Assembly (NCBI GenBank): GCA_024641945.1
Contig: JAHECD010000053.1
Location: 1 to 32,383 of the forward strand
Source of the DNA: Rubrivivax sp.
Lineage (GTDB): Bacteria > Pseudomonadota > Gammaproteobacteria > Burkholderiales > Burkholderiaceae_C
Reading direction: 5' to 3'
DNA: 32,383 bases
Below are positions 23,506 through 32,274 of this stretch, in pieces. How positions within the stretch are numbered: position 1 is the first letter of the stretch; every line of letters begins with the position of its first letter. Below the pieces are notes generated by a model. That model did not search any database. It worked only from the letters and a program-made list of their open reading frames with translations, and had not been told where the DNA came from. A program made the position numbers and the translations under genes.

Positions 23506-24615
23506 TTATGGCGTCGCGGGCCTAGGGCCGCTGGTGCCCGCGTGCCCTCGGGCCCAGCCCTGAGTGGCGCCCGTGTCCGCCACGACCTGGCGCTCGCCGG
23601 TCGCCGCAGCTCGGGCGATCATCTCCACCACCTGCAGCGTCCTGGCACCCTCGGCGGCGCTGACGAGCGGCGTGCAGCGGCCGCGGATCACGTCGCAGAA
23701 ATGCGCCATCTGCCGGTCCAGCGGGTCCGCGTTGTCCGTCGCCAGCACTTGCCGCTCCATCGCCACGTTCCACGACCGCTCGCCCGTGAAACCGAAGACC
23801 AGCATCGTGGGGATCGCGAGCGAGCCGCGGTCGCCGCTGACGACATAACAGGCCTCGTCGGCGTAACGTGCATAGGCAGCGTTCTCGCCGCTGGTCTGCT
23901 CCCAGCTCCAGGGCGCGGCGGCGGTGTCGGAGACGATGAACGTGCCGAGCGCGCCGCTAGCGAAGCGCAGCACGATCGCAGCGGTGTCCTCGACGGCGTG
24001 GCCGCGCAGCGCGCTCGACGCCATCGCCTGCACCTCGACCACGTCGCCGGCGAGCATGCGCATGCAGTCGATCTCGTGCACCAGGTTGATCAGGATCGGG
24101 CCGCCGCCGGGCTGCGTGCGCCACGGTGCCTCGGTGAAGTAGCGCGCTGGTTTGTGGAAGAGGGCATTGCAGTGGACGGCCACGATGCGCCCGAGGCCGC
24201 CGCCGTCGATAAACCGGCGCGCGGCCTGCATGTAGGCGCTGTGGCGCCGGTGGTGGCCGACGAGTACCGGCACGCCGGTGCGCTGCTGGGCCTGCACGAG
24301 CCGCTGCGCCTCGGCGGACGTGGTGGCCACGGGTTTCTCGACGAGCACGGGGATGCCGGCTTCCAGGCAGGCCACCGCGCCCGCGACGTGCAGCGCATTC
24401 GGCGTGGCCAGGATCACGCCGTCCGGCCGCTCGCGGCGCAGCATGTCCGCGAGGTCGGGATACAGCGGCACGCCCGCGTCGTTCGCCACGGCCTGCGAAC
24501 CGAGCGCGGGGTCGACCAGCGCCACCAGGTCGGCGTCGGCGCTGCGTCCGATGCGCTGCACGTGCGCCCGGCCGATCAAGCCGGCGCCGACGACGGCCAG
24601 GCGCAAGGGCGTCAC
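23506..24615 (-). CDS. Gfo/Idh/MocA-family NAD(P)-dependent dehydrogenase
   Basis: A 369-residue protein with the N-terminal dinucleotide fold LAVVGAGLIGRAHVQR (6-21), LATPNALHVAGAVACLEAG, the family motif EKP (93-95, Lys94 catalytic) and a catalytic-site HEID (His180, Asp183). The family oxidises hydroxyl groups of sugars, inositols and related cyclic polyols. It starts with GTG (24615-24613), which overlaps the TGA of the upstream livF gene as GTGA, so it is the last cistron of the transporter 2 operon. Its substrate is therefore likely the imported compound or a product of the shikimate-dehydrogenase-like enzyme at the head of the same operon (inference). The tail after about residue 340 is Gly/Ala-rich. 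Confidence 0.9.
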   Translation of the reverse strand: MTPLRLAVVGAGLIGRAHVQRIGRSADADLVALVDPALGSQAVANDAGVPLYPDLADMLRRERPDGVILATPNALHVAGAVACLEAGIPVLVEKPVATTSAEAQRLVQAQQRTGVPVLVGHHRRHSAYMQAARRFIDGGGLGRIVAVHCNALFHKPARYFTEAPWRTQPGGGPILINLVHEIDCMRMLAGDVVEVQAMASSALRGHAVEDTAAIVLRFASGALGTFIVSDTAAAPWSWEQTSGENAAYARYADEACYVVSGDRGSLAIPTMLVFGFTGERSWNVAMERQVLATDNADPLDRQMAHFCDVIRGRCTPLVSAAEGARTLQVVEMIARAAATGERQVVADTGATQGWARGHAGTSGPRPATP

Positions 24616-25364
24616 GGCGTGGCCGGCGCCGCTGCCGCGGCGTGGGCGCCGCCGAGGAACAGGCGCTCGATATTCGGGTCGTTGAGCAGGTCGTCGGCGT
24701 CCTTGTGCAGCACCAGGCGGCCCGACTCGAGCGCGATCGCCTCGTCGGCCATCTTCAGTGCGCTCTTCACGTTCTGCTCGACCATCAGCACGGTGGTGCC
24801 CTGGTCGGCCAGCTTGCGCAGCAGGCGGAACACGTCCTGCACGACGAGCGGGCTCAGGCCGATCGAAGGTTCGTCGATCAGCAGCACCTTCGGGCGCAGC
24901 AGCAGCGCGCGCCCGACCTCGAGCTGCTTCTGCTCGCCGCCCGACAGCGCCGACGCGGCGCTGTGCAGCCGCTCCTTGACACGCGGGAACAGCGCCAGGA
25001 TCTCGGGGATGCGCTCGTGCGTGGTCTTCATGCCGAGCGTGATGCCGCCGAGCTCGAGGTTCTCGATCACCGAGAGCTGCCCGAACAGGTTGCGCCCCTG
25101 CGGCACGAAGGCGATGCCGTGCCGGGTGAGCAGGTCCTTCGCGCTGGCGCCGGTGATCTCCTGCCCGTCGAGCCGTATGTGGCCCTGGCGCACCTTGAGC
25201 AGGCCGAACAGCGTCTTCAGCACCGTGCTCTTGCCCGCGCCGTTGGGGCCGAGCAGCAGCGTGATCTTGCCGCGCCTGGCTTTCAGGCTCAGGTTGTTGA
25301 GGATCATGAAATCGCCGTAGCCGGCGACCACGTCGTCGAATTCGATCGCGATGTCTTGGCTCAT
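24612..25364 (-). CDS. livF: HAAT ABC transporter 2, ATP-binding protein LivF type
   Basis: A 250-residue ATPase: Walker A GPNGAGKS, HGIAFVPQGRNLFGQLSVIENL (the LivF-type Q-loop region), signature LSGGEQKQ, Walker B VLLIDEPSIGLSP and switch-region VEQNVKSALKMAD. The end has a short Ala-rich extension not found in the first copy. It lies 4 bp after livG and overlaps the dehydrogenase start. Divergence from the LivF at 16452 shows this is a separate HAAT system, not a recent duplication. Confidence 0.93.
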   Translation of the reverse strand: MSQDIAIEFDDVVAGYGDFMILNNLSLKARRGKITLLLGPNGAGKSTVLKTLFGLLKVRQGHIRLDGQEITGASAKDLLTRHGIAFVPQGRNLFGQLSVIENLELGGITLGMKTTHERIPEILALFPRVKERLHSAASALSGGEQKQLEVGRALLLRPKVLLIDEPSIGLSPLVVQDVFRLLRKLADQGTTVLMVEQNVKSALKMADEAIALESGRLVLHKDADDLLNDPNIERLFLGGAHAAAAAPATP

Positions 25365-25368
25365 GGTG

Positions 25369-26115
25369 TCAGTTCCCCAGGTAGGCGTCGAGCACCTGTT
25401 TGTTGGCCCGGATCTCGTCGGGCGTGCCGATCGCCATCACCTGGCCTTCGACCATCACCAGGATGCGGTGGCACAGGTCCATCACGAAATCCATGTTGTG
25501 CTCGATGACGACGAAGCTGCCCTTGCGCGTGCGGTTCAGCTCCTTCAGCAGCGTGCTGATGCCACCCACCAGGCTCGGGTTGACACCGGCACAGGGCTCG
25601 TCGAGCAGCACCAGGTCGGGCTCGCTCATGAACGCCATCGCGATGTCGACCAGCTTCTGCTGGCCGTAGCTCAGCTCGCCTGCCTTCTTGTGCGCCACGT
25701 GGCCGATGCGGAACTGCTCGATCAGCGCATCGGCCTTGGCGCCGAGGCCGGAGTCGCCGGGCGCGAACATGCGGCTGAACATCGAGCCCGAATGCTCCTG
25801 CGCGGCCACCAGCAGGTTGTCGCGCACGCTCATCTTGCCGAAGACCTGCAGCGTCTGGAACGTGCGCCCGACCCCTTTCTGGTTGAGTTGCATCGGGCTC
25901 AGCCCGGTGATGTCGTGCCCGTTCAGCTCGATGCGGCCGGTGTCCGGCGTGATCTGGCCGAGCACGCTGTTGAACATCGTCGTCTTGCCCGAGCCGTTGG
26001 GCCCGATGACGCCGAAGATCTCACCCGGCATCACTTCGAAGCTGACGCCGCCGACGGCCTGGATCGCGCCGTAGGCCTTCTTCAGGTCGGTGACCTTGAG
26101 CAGGGGGCCGATCAT
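25369..26115 (-). CDS. livG: HAAT ABC transporter 2, ATP-binding protein LivG type
   Basis: A 248-residue ATPase with Walker A GPNGSGKT, GVGRTFQTLQVFGKMSVRDNL, signature LSYGQQK, Walker B LVLLDEPCAGVNP and switch histidine in VIEHNMDFVMDLC. Start ATG 26115 overlaps the livM stop as ATGA; the longer frame to 26832 lies antisense to nothing useful and overlaps livM, so it is rejected. Unlike transporter 1, where LivG is fused to LivM, here the two are separate but translationally coupled. Confidence 0.93.
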   Translation of the reverse strand: MIGPLLKVTDLKKAYGAIQAVGGVSFEVMPGEIFGVIGPNGSGKTTMFNSVLGQITPDTGRIELNGHDITGLSPMQLNQKGVGRTFQTLQVFGKMSVRDNLLVAAQEHSGSMFSRMFAPGDSGLGAKADALIEQFRIGHVAHKKAGELSYGQQKLVDIAMAFMSEPDLVLLDEPCAGVNPSLVGGISTLLKELNRTRKGSFVVIEHNMDFVMDLCHRILVMVEGQVMAIGTPDEIRANKQVLDAYLGN

Positions 26116-27098
26116 GACGGGGCTCCCAGCTTGGCGGCGGCGGCGGACCGCGCCGCGCTCGCCTCGCGGGCATGCCGCCGCGCGCGCAGGCGGTCCGGGA
26201 CGCTGAGCAGCCCGTCGGGCAGCCACAGCATCAGCGCCACCACCGCGGCGCCGAACGTGAAGAGGTACCAGCCCTGGGCAAAACGCAGCCATTCGGGCAG
26301 CAGCACCCCCACGGCCGCGCCGAGCAGCGGGCCGAAGAAATAACCCGCGCCGCCCACCACCACCATCAGGTACATCATGATCGACGCCCCCACCGTGAAT
26401 GGCGCCGGTTCGATGAACTCGACGAGGCTCGCGAACAGCGCGCCCGCCACGCCGGCGTAGACCGCGCCGATCGCGAAGCTCAGCAGCGTGTAGGCCTGGA
26501 TGTTCACGCCCAGGCTCTCGGCCCGGATCGGGTTGTCGCGCAGCGCCGTGAAGGCCTTGCCCCAGGGCGAATTCAGCAGCCGCCACAACACCGCACCGAG
26601 CAGCAGCGCCACCACGAGCACGAAGTAGTAGTAACCGAGCGCGCCCGAAAGATCGAAGCCGAGGAACGACGGCCGCGCGATGTTGTTGATGCCGAAGGTG
26701 CCGCCGGTGAGCCATTCCTCGTTGCGCATCACCAGCCAGATGGCGGTGTTGAAGCCCAGCGTCGCGAAGGCCAGGTAGATCGTCTGCACGCGCAGCGCGG
26801 GGAAGCCCAGCGCCAGGCCGATGACGAAGCACCCGAGCATCGCCACCGGCAGGCCGAACCAGAAGCTGAAGCCCGCCTTCATCAGGATGGCCACCGTATA
26901 GGCACCGATGCCGAAGAACGCCGCGTGCCCGAGCGACTTCTGGCCCGCATAGCCGATCGTCAGGTTCAACCCCATCGTGGCGATGACGAAGACGACCCAG
27001 TAGGTGAAGAGGTAGATGCCGTAGCTCTTGAGCAGCGGCGGCACGGCCAGCAGCACGGCCGCGATGACGGCCAGCACGATCAGTTGGAGCTTGTTCAT
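26112..27098 (-). CDS. livM: HAAT ABC transporter 2, permease LivM type
   Basis: A 328-residue integral membrane permease. LivM landmarks are NLTIGYAGQKSLGHAAFFGIGAY (about 46-67), FGINNIARPSFLGFDLSG, and GKAFTALRDNPIRAESLGVNIQAYK-like sequence in the middle (here ending QAYTLLSFAIG). About eight to ten hydrophobic segments are visible. The C-terminus is Ala/Arg-rich. It follows livH by 4 bp and overlaps livG. Confidence 0.92.
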   Translation of the reverse strand: MNKLQLIVLAVIAAVLLAVPPLLKSYGIYLFTYWVVFVIATMGLNLTIGYAGQKSLGHAAFFGIGAYTVAILMKAGFSFWFGLPVAMLGCFVIGLALGFPALRVQTIYLAFATLGFNTAIWLVMRNEEWLTGGTFGINNIARPSFLGFDLSGALGYYYFVLVVALLLGAVLWRLLNSPWGKAFTALRDNPIRAESLGVNIQAYTLLSFAIGAVYAGVAGALFASLVEFIEPAPFTVGASIMMYLMVVVGGAGYFFGPLLGAAVGVLLPEWLRFAQGWYLFTFGAAVVALMLWLPDGLLSVPDRLRARRHAREASAARSAAAAKLGAPS

Positions 27099-27102
27099 GG
27101 AG

Positions 27103-27978
27103 TCAGACCTTGCGTTCGACCTTCTTGCCCAGCAGCCCTTGCGGCTTGAACAGGATCACGGCCATGAAGATGACGAGCGCGACGGCGTCCTTGTACGACG
27201 GCGAGATGTAGGCCGCGGCGAGGTTCTCGCACACACCGACGATCACGCCGCCGAGCAGCGCGCCGCGGCTGTTGTTGAAGCCGCCGATGATGGCGGCGAA
27301 GAACGCCTTGTTGCCGAGCGACTCGCCCATGTCGAACTTGGCCAGGTACGTGGGCGTGACGAGCAGCGCCGCGGCGCAGGCGAGCACGGCGTTGATGGCG
27401 AACGTGTAGAACACCATGCGCGGCACGTTGATGCCGAGCACGGTGGCGCTCTCGGTGTTCTGCGCCACCGCCTGCATCGCGCGGCCGGTCACGGTCTTGT
27501 TCAGGAAGGCCTGCGTGCCGAGCACGAGCGCGAGCGCCAGCACCAGCGTGCCGATGTCGGCCAGCGTGACGGTCACCCCCGCGACATTGAAGAGCTTGTC
27601 GGCGAACAGGCTCGGGAACGGGTGCGCCTCGGCGCTGTAGCCGGCGCGGATGCCGTTGCGCGCCGCGATCGCCAGGCCGATCGTCGCGACGACGATCGGC
27701 ATCAGGCCGAACCTGAGCAGCGGGTCGGCGATGCCGCGCTTGAAGGCCCAGCCCAGCACCACCACCGCGACCGCGCAGGTGAGCAGGAACGACACCAGCA
27801 GCGGCGCGCCGGCATTCAGGAAGACCAGCATCATGAACGCCGGCAGCATCACGAATTCGCCCTGCGCGAAATTGATCGTGCCCGACGCCTGCCAGAGCAG
27901 CGTGAAGCCGAGCGCGGCCAGGGCGTAGATGCTGCCGGTGGCGAAACCGGAGAGCACGAGTTGAAGGAAATCGGTCAT
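27103..27978 (-). CDS. livH: HAAT ABC transporter 2, permease LivH type
   Basis: A 291-residue permease with the N-terminal signature GSIYALAALGFTLLWQASGTINFAQGE, the central FLNKTVTGRAMQAVAQNTESATVLGINV, and the C-terminal ILFKPQGLLGKKVERKV. It shares length and layout with the LivH of transporter 1 but clearly differs in sequence. It is preceded by a 55-bp gap after the binding protein gene, with a weak dyad CGTCGA-N6-TCGACG at 27997-28014. Confidence 0.92.
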   Translation of the reverse strand: MTDFLQLVLSGFATGSIYALAALGFTLLWQASGTINFAQGEFVMLPAFMMLVFLNAGAPLLVSFLLTCAVAVVVLGWAFKRGIADPLLRFGLMPIVVATIGLAIAARNGIRAGYSAEAHPFPSLFADKLFNVAGVTVTLADIGTLVLALALVLGTQAFLNKTVTGRAMQAVAQNTESATVLGINVPRMVFYTFAINAVLACAAALLVTPTYLAKFDMGESLGNKAFFAAIIGGFNNSRGALLGGVIVGVCENLAAAYISPSYKDAVALVIFMAVILFKPQGLLGKKVERKV

Positions 27979-28033
27979 GGAGACCCCGTGGAGTGGCGTC
28001 GATCGCGGTCGACGGTGCCGTGGTGGATGCGCA

Positions 28034-29182
28034 TCACTTCTTGCCGAGCGCGGGCAACGTTTCCTTGACGACCTGCTTGCCGTCCTTCACCTCGACCAGG
28101 AAGCTTTCGCGGTCGAGGTCGCCGTTGGTGTCCATCGTGACGTCCATGATGACGCCGGGCTCCTTGGTGGCCTTCACGTCGAGCTTGTGCAGCGCGTCCG
28201 CGACGGCCTTGCGGTCGAGCTTGCCGGCCTTTTCGATCGCCGCCTTCAGCAGGTAGACGCCGGTGTAGCCCTTGACGCCGTTGTGGTCCGACAGGTACTT
28301 GTATTCGCGGTAGAAGTTGGCCTTGAACTTGAGCATCAGCGGGTTCGGCGCGTCGATCGTCAGGCCGACGTGGGCGACCGCGCCGTTGGCGGCCTCGCCG
28401 GCGAGTTCGATCACCTTCTGCCCGGTGAGCGTGGTCTCGCCGACGATGGGCTTGTTGAAGCCCTGCTTGCGCAGTTCGCGCAGTGCGCGTGCCGATTCCT
28501 CCTCGTTGGTATAGACGAACAGCGCATCCGCATTCGCCTGCTTGGCCTTGAGCACCGGCGCCGAGAAGTCGACCTGGCCCGAATCGGTGGAGATGTCGGC
28601 CACCACCTTGGCGCCTGCGTCGGCGAGCGCCTTGGTGATCGCATCGCGCCCGCCCTTGCCGAAGTCGTTGTTCACGTACAGCACGGCCACGTTCTTCGCC
28701 TTCAGGCCGCCGGTGATGTAGCGCGCCACCTTGGGCATCGCAGTCTCCTGCGTGAAACTGGTGCGGAAGACGAACGGGTTGCCCTGCTTGGTGATGGCGG
28801 CCGCCTCGCCGCCGATGAAATTGGGGATCCCGGCCTTGCGGCTCTCGTTCATGCTGACCATGATCGAGCCCGAGAAGACCGGCCCGAAGATCGCGAAGAC
28901 ACCGTCGTCGACGGCCTTGGCCGTGAGGCCCTTGGCCACGCCCGGGTTGCTCTGGGTGTCGGAGGCCGAATGCTCGATCTTGTGGCCCATGATGCCGCCG
29001 GCCACGTTGATCTCCTTGATCGCCATCTCGACGCCGTTCTTGAAGTTCGTGCCCGCCGTGGCGCCGGCGCCCGACAGTTCGTACAGGCCGGCCAGCTTGA
29101 TGGCCTGGGCCTGCGCGAGGGCAGGCAGCGCGAGCACCAGCGTGCAGGCAGTGGTCAGGACGGTTCGGCGCATCGGGTTCAT
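28034..29182 (-). CDS. HAAT ABC transporter 2, periplasmic substrate-binding protein
   Basis: A 382-residue type I binding protein with a signal peptide (cleavage near ALAQAQA, about residue 26) and mature start IKLAGLYELSGAGATAGTNF. The ligand loop here is SGAGATAG, not the Ser-rich loop of binding protein 1, so a different ligand is expected. Further family segments are AIFGPVFSGSIMVSMNESRKAGIP and AVLYVNNDFGKGGRDAI. GGAG lies 5 bases upstream of the ATG at 29182; a second in-frame ATG at 29173 is possible. It is 85 bp downstream of the shikimate-dehydrogenase-like gene and in the same operon direction. The ligand is unknown. Confidence 0.92.
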   Translation of the reverse strand: MNPMRRTVLTTACTLVLALPALAQAQAIKLAGLYELSGAGATAGTNFKNGVEMAIKEINVAGGIMGHKIEHSASDTQSNPGVAKGLTAKAVDDGVFAIFGPVFSGSIMVSMNESRKAGIPNFIGGEAAAITKQGNPFVFRTSFTQETAMPKVARYITGGLKAKNVAVLYVNNDFGKGGRDAITKALADAGAKVVADISTDSGQVDFSAPVLKAKQANADALFVYTNEEESARALRELRKQGFNKPIVGETTLTGQKVIELAGEAANGAVAHVGLTIDAPNPLMLKFKANFYREYKYLSDHNGVKGYTGVYLLKAAIEKAGKLDRKAVADALHKLDVKATKEPGVIMDVTMDTNGDLDRESFLVEVKDGKQVVKETLPALGKK

Positions 29183-29267
29183 GGGGTCTCCAGTCGTTGG
29201 TTCGGATGTGGGTGGGGTAGGGTTGCTCGCCGGCAGGAATCGTTCGTGTGGCCGTGGTGCCGTGCCG

Positions 29268-30128
29268 TCAGGCGGGCACGGCGGCCTGCAGGGCCGCGCG
29301 CACTTCGTCGTCGTCGTGGCGCAGTACCTCGGCCAGCGTGTGCAGGCCGAAGAAATCGAGGTAGTCCGGCGCCTGCTGGATCATCATTTCCAGCCCGGGC
29401 CAGGCGCGCACGCCCTGCGCCGCACAGGCGCGCAGCAGCGGGGTCGGGTGGTCTTTCATCAGGATATCGACGACGGCCGCGCCGCGGTCCAACCGGGCGG
29501 GATCGAAGGGCAACGGGTCGTCGGGGCGCAGGCCGAGCGGCGTGGCGTTCACGACGAGGTCGAAGCCCGTGGGGTCGGCATCGCCGTGGATCGACACCGT
29601 GGCCGGCCACGTGGCCCGCAGGCGCTGTGCGAAGCCTTCGCACGCGGCGGGGTCGAGGTCGACGAGCGCGATCTCGGCCGCACCCTCGTCCGCCAGCGAC
29701 GCCGCGATGGCGGCACCCGCGCCGCCGACCCCGACGACCATCGTGCGTGCCCCGCGCACTGGGATGCCGAAGCGGTGCAGCCCCTTGACGAAGCCGATGC
29801 CGTCGAACAGCCCGCCCTCGAGTTGCCCGTCGGCGCCGAGGCGCACGGCATTGACGGATTGCGCCACGGTGCCCAGCCGATCGCACCGCTCGAGCATCCG
29901 GAAGACGGGCGTCTTGTGCGGGATCGTCAGCAGCAGGCCGCCGAGGTTGCGTGCCGCGAAGGCCTGCCGCACATAGCCCTGCACCTGGGCCGAGGGCACC
30001 TGCACCGGCACGAGCACGGCATCCACGCCGTGGCGCGCGAACAGCGGGTTGAAGAGCGCAGGCGCCTTCACCTGCACGACGGGGTCGCCCAGGATCATGA
30101 ACAAACGGGTGGAGCCGGCGATTTGCAT
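29268..30128 (-). CDS. Shikimate/quinate dehydrogenase-family protein with altered substrate pocket
   Basis: A 286-residue AroE-fold protein. Catalytic Lys72 (TIPHK), Asn93 (SVNAV) and Asp109 (FDGIG) are kept, as is the nucleotide loop VVGVGGAGAA (131-140). The N-terminal loop that binds the shikimate carboxylate, normally NPIxHSxSP, reads DPVVQVKAP and lacks both serines, and the usual N-V-T before the lysine reads L-L-T. The substrate is therefore probably not shikimate itself; shikimate-dehydrogenase-like (SdhL/RifI-type) enzymes show similar changes. The start at 30128 (MQIAGSTRLFMILGDP) fits the fold better than the ATG at 30152. It is the first gene of the transporter 2 operon, divergent from the IclR regulator gene. 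Confidence 0.85.
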   Translation of the reverse strand: MQIAGSTRLFMILGDPVVQVKAPALFNPLFARHGVDAVLVPVQVPSAQVQGYVRQAFAARNLGGLLLTIPHKTPVFRMLERCDRLGTVAQSVNAVRLGADGQLEGGLFDGIGFVKGLHRFGIPVRGARTMVVGVGGAGAAIAASLADEGAAEIALVDLDPAACEGFAQRLRATWPATVSIHGDADPTGFDLVVNATPLGLRPDDPLPFDPARLDRGAAVVDILMKDHPTPLLRACAAQGVRAWPGLEMMIQQAPDYLDFFGLHTLAEVLRHDDDEVRAALQAAVPA

Positions 30129-30189
30129 GGCCCGGACGATAGGCAGCGCCACCAGGGCTCACAAGGGATTTCCGTGCTGATTGAGCGAT

Positions 30190-30210
30190 AATCGCGCAGC
30201 TTGCGCGATT
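30190..30210. promoter_or_regulatory. Perfect 9+9 bp inverted repeat in the divergent control region; candidate IclR operator
   Basis: AATCGCGCA-GCT-TGCGCGATT lies between the divergent starts of the dehydrogenase-like gene (30128) and the regulator gene (30237), 26 bp before the latter and 61 bp before the former. Its symmetry and position are what an autoregulating IclR-family protein would need to control both promoters. A TTG in frame with the regulator at 30201 lies within the repeat, which argues against that start. Confidence 0.6.
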
Positions 30211-30236
30211 GGCGTGCGTTTTGGGGGTTTGTCCTG

Positions 30237-31013
30237 ATGAGCTCGGAGGTTCCGGCCCCTGTCAATACGAAGGATCTGATCGAGGGCCTGGCCAAAGGGC
30301 TGCGGGTGATCGAGGCCTTTGGAGACGACCACCCGAACCTGACCGCGAGCGAGGCCGCGGCGCGGGCCGGCATCACGCGCACCGCGGCGCGGCGCCACCT
30401 GCTGACCCTCGTGCACCACGGCTACGCGGCCACCGACGGCAAACGTTTCTGGCTCGCGCCGCGGGTCTTGCGTCTGGGCCAGAGCTACCTGGGCGCGTCG
30501 CGCCTGCCGCGGCTGGTGCAGCCCTTCATCCAGCGCATCTCGGCGCAATGCGGCGAGACCGTCAACGTCAGCGTGCTCGACGGCCACGAAGTCGTCTACG
30601 TCGCGCGCAGCACACCGCCGCGCTATGTGTCGATCGGCTACCAGGTGGGCATGCGCGTGCCGGCGCACGTGGTCACGCCGGGCATCGTGATCCTTGCCAC
30701 GCAGCCGGACCGCGCGGTCGACGCCTGGATCGCGGCACACGACTTCGCCAGCTTCACGGCGCAGACGGTCACCGACGCGGCGCACTTCCGCGACGAGGTG
30801 CGCGAGGCGCGCGCGCAGGACCACTGGGCCACCGTCGCACAATTGGACCCGACCTTCGGCGGCATCTCGCAGGCCTTGCGCGACCGCAAGGGCCAGTGCC
30901 GGGGCGCGATCGGCATGACGGTGCTGGCGTCGCAGTACACGGTGCAGACGATGGCAGACAAGCTGCTGCCGCTGCTGCGCGAGGCGGCGCAGTCGTTGCG
31001 GCCGCTGCTCTGA
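30237..31013 (+). CDS. IclR-family transcriptional regulator (PcaR/PobR-like group)
   Basis: A 258-residue regulator. The N-terminal winged helix (about 15-80) includes LAKGLRVIEAFG, LTASEAAARAGITRTAARRHLLTLVHHGY and FWLAPRVLRLG. The C-terminal effector domain (about 95-255) has QCGETVNVSVLDGHEVVYVARS and the late GAIGMTVLASQYTVQ. The sequence resembles PcaR/PobR/PcaU-type activators of aromatic acid catabolism. It is divergent from the transporter 2 operon and shares a control region with a perfect palindrome. The effector is probably the transported compound or a metabolite of it (inference). The ATG at 30237 gives the normal family N-terminus. Confidence 0.9.
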   Translation: MSSEVPAPVNTKDLIEGLAKGLRVIEAFGDDHPNLTASEAAARAGITRTAARRHLLTLVHHGYAATDGKRFWLAPRVLRLGQSYLGASRLPRLVQPFIQRISAQCGETVNVSVLDGHEVVYVARSTPPRYVSIGYQVGMRVPAHVVTPGIVILATQPDRAVDAWIAAHDFASFTAQTVTDAAHFRDEVREARAQDHWATVAQLDPTFGGISQALRDRKGQCRGAIGMTVLASQYTVQTMADKLLPLLREAAQSLRPLL

Positions 31014-31092
31014 AGGCGCGTGTGGGGTCCGCCGGCGGGTTCCGCAATAGTCCGCGCCCGGCCGGCCCTTCGTGCGCGGCGGAGCGTGCGAC

Positions 31093-32187
31093 ATGCGGGC
31101 ACTGAACGACGAGCAGAACATGGTCATCGAGACGGTGCGCCGTTTCCACTGCGAGGAGTGCAAGCCGCTCGAGGAGACCATCGAAGCCACCGGCGCACTG
31201 CCGCGCGCCCAGGCGCTGGCGCTGCACGCCAAGGCGCAGTCGCTCGGCCTGTATGCGATGAACCCGCCGGCCGAGCTGGGCGGCGGCGGCCTGAGCACGG
31301 TGGACCGCATCCTTTGTGAAGAGCAGTTCGGCCACACCACCGACATCCTGGTCCGGCGCGCGTTCGGCAATGTCTACGAGCCGCTGCTCGAATGCCGCGG
31401 CGCGTAGCGGGCGCGCTGGCTCGAGCCCACCGTGCGCGGCGAGCGCACCTGCTCGATCGCGATCACCGAGCCCGGCGCCGGGTCCGACGCCCAGGGCATC
31501 AGGACCCGCGCCCAACGGTCGGCCGACGGCTGGGTGCTCGACGGCAGCAAGCACTTCATCAGCGACGGCGAGCGGAGCGACTTCTACCTCGTGTCCGCGC
31601 GCACCGGCGACAAGGCCATCAGCATGTTCATGGTCGACAAGGGCCTGCCGGGCCTGACCGTCGGCAAGGACCAGCCGATGATGGGCCTGCGCGGCACGCC
31701 GCATGTGGAGCTCTTCTTCGACTACGTGCCGCTGGAGCCGCTGGCGCTGCTCGGCGCAGAGGGCCAGGGATTCAAGCTCGCGATGGGCGCGCTCAATGTC
31801 GTGCGCCTGGCGCAGGTCGGCGCGCGTGCCGTGGGCAAGGCCTGCCACGTGCTCGAGCTGATGACCGACTGTGCCAACGAGCGCCGGCAGTTCGGCCAGA
31901 AGATCGGCGACTTCCAGATGGTCCAGGCGATGCTCGCCGACAGCGTGATCGACATCAACGCCGCACTTCTGATGGTGCTGCACGCCGCCGAGATGCTCGG
32001 CCGCGTCGTCGACCGCGGCGTGCAGGTCTTCGGCGGTATGGGCTTCTGCAAGGATCTCGCCGTCGAGCGCGACTACCGCGACGCCCGCATCTACCGCATC
32101 TTCGACGGCACGTCGGAGATCCACCGCACCGTCATCGCACGCAGCCGGCTGAAGCGCGGCGCGGCCCTGTTCGACCTGCACGGCTGA
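31093..32187 (+). pseudogene. Acyl-CoA dehydrogenase gene broken by an in-frame amber codon
   Basis: Two open segments in the same frame, 31093-31407 and 31408-32187, together read as one acyl-CoA dehydrogenase. The N-terminal domain is MRALNDEQNMVIETVRRF to VYEPLLECRGA; codon 105 is TAG (31405-31407), followed without frame change by RARWLEPTVRGERTCSIAITEPGAGSDAQG. A glutamine (CAG) is usual at this place, so one C-to-T change explains the stop. A second lesion is likely: near 31981-31992 the text runs VLHAAEMLGRVVDRGVQVFGG, where family members have about 25 more residues before EMLGR. Together these favour decay over sequencing error. The C-terminal FDGTSEIHR is intact, with Asp where many relatives have the catalytic Glu. 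It follows the IclR gene by 79 bp. Confidence 0.8.
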
Positions 32188-32274
32188 GATGGGAGCGTGT
32201 GCAATGGGTTGGACGCAAGTACCTGCTTTCGGCCCGTTGCGTTCGTTCGTGCGTTGCGGCGGCGACGTCGCGCG

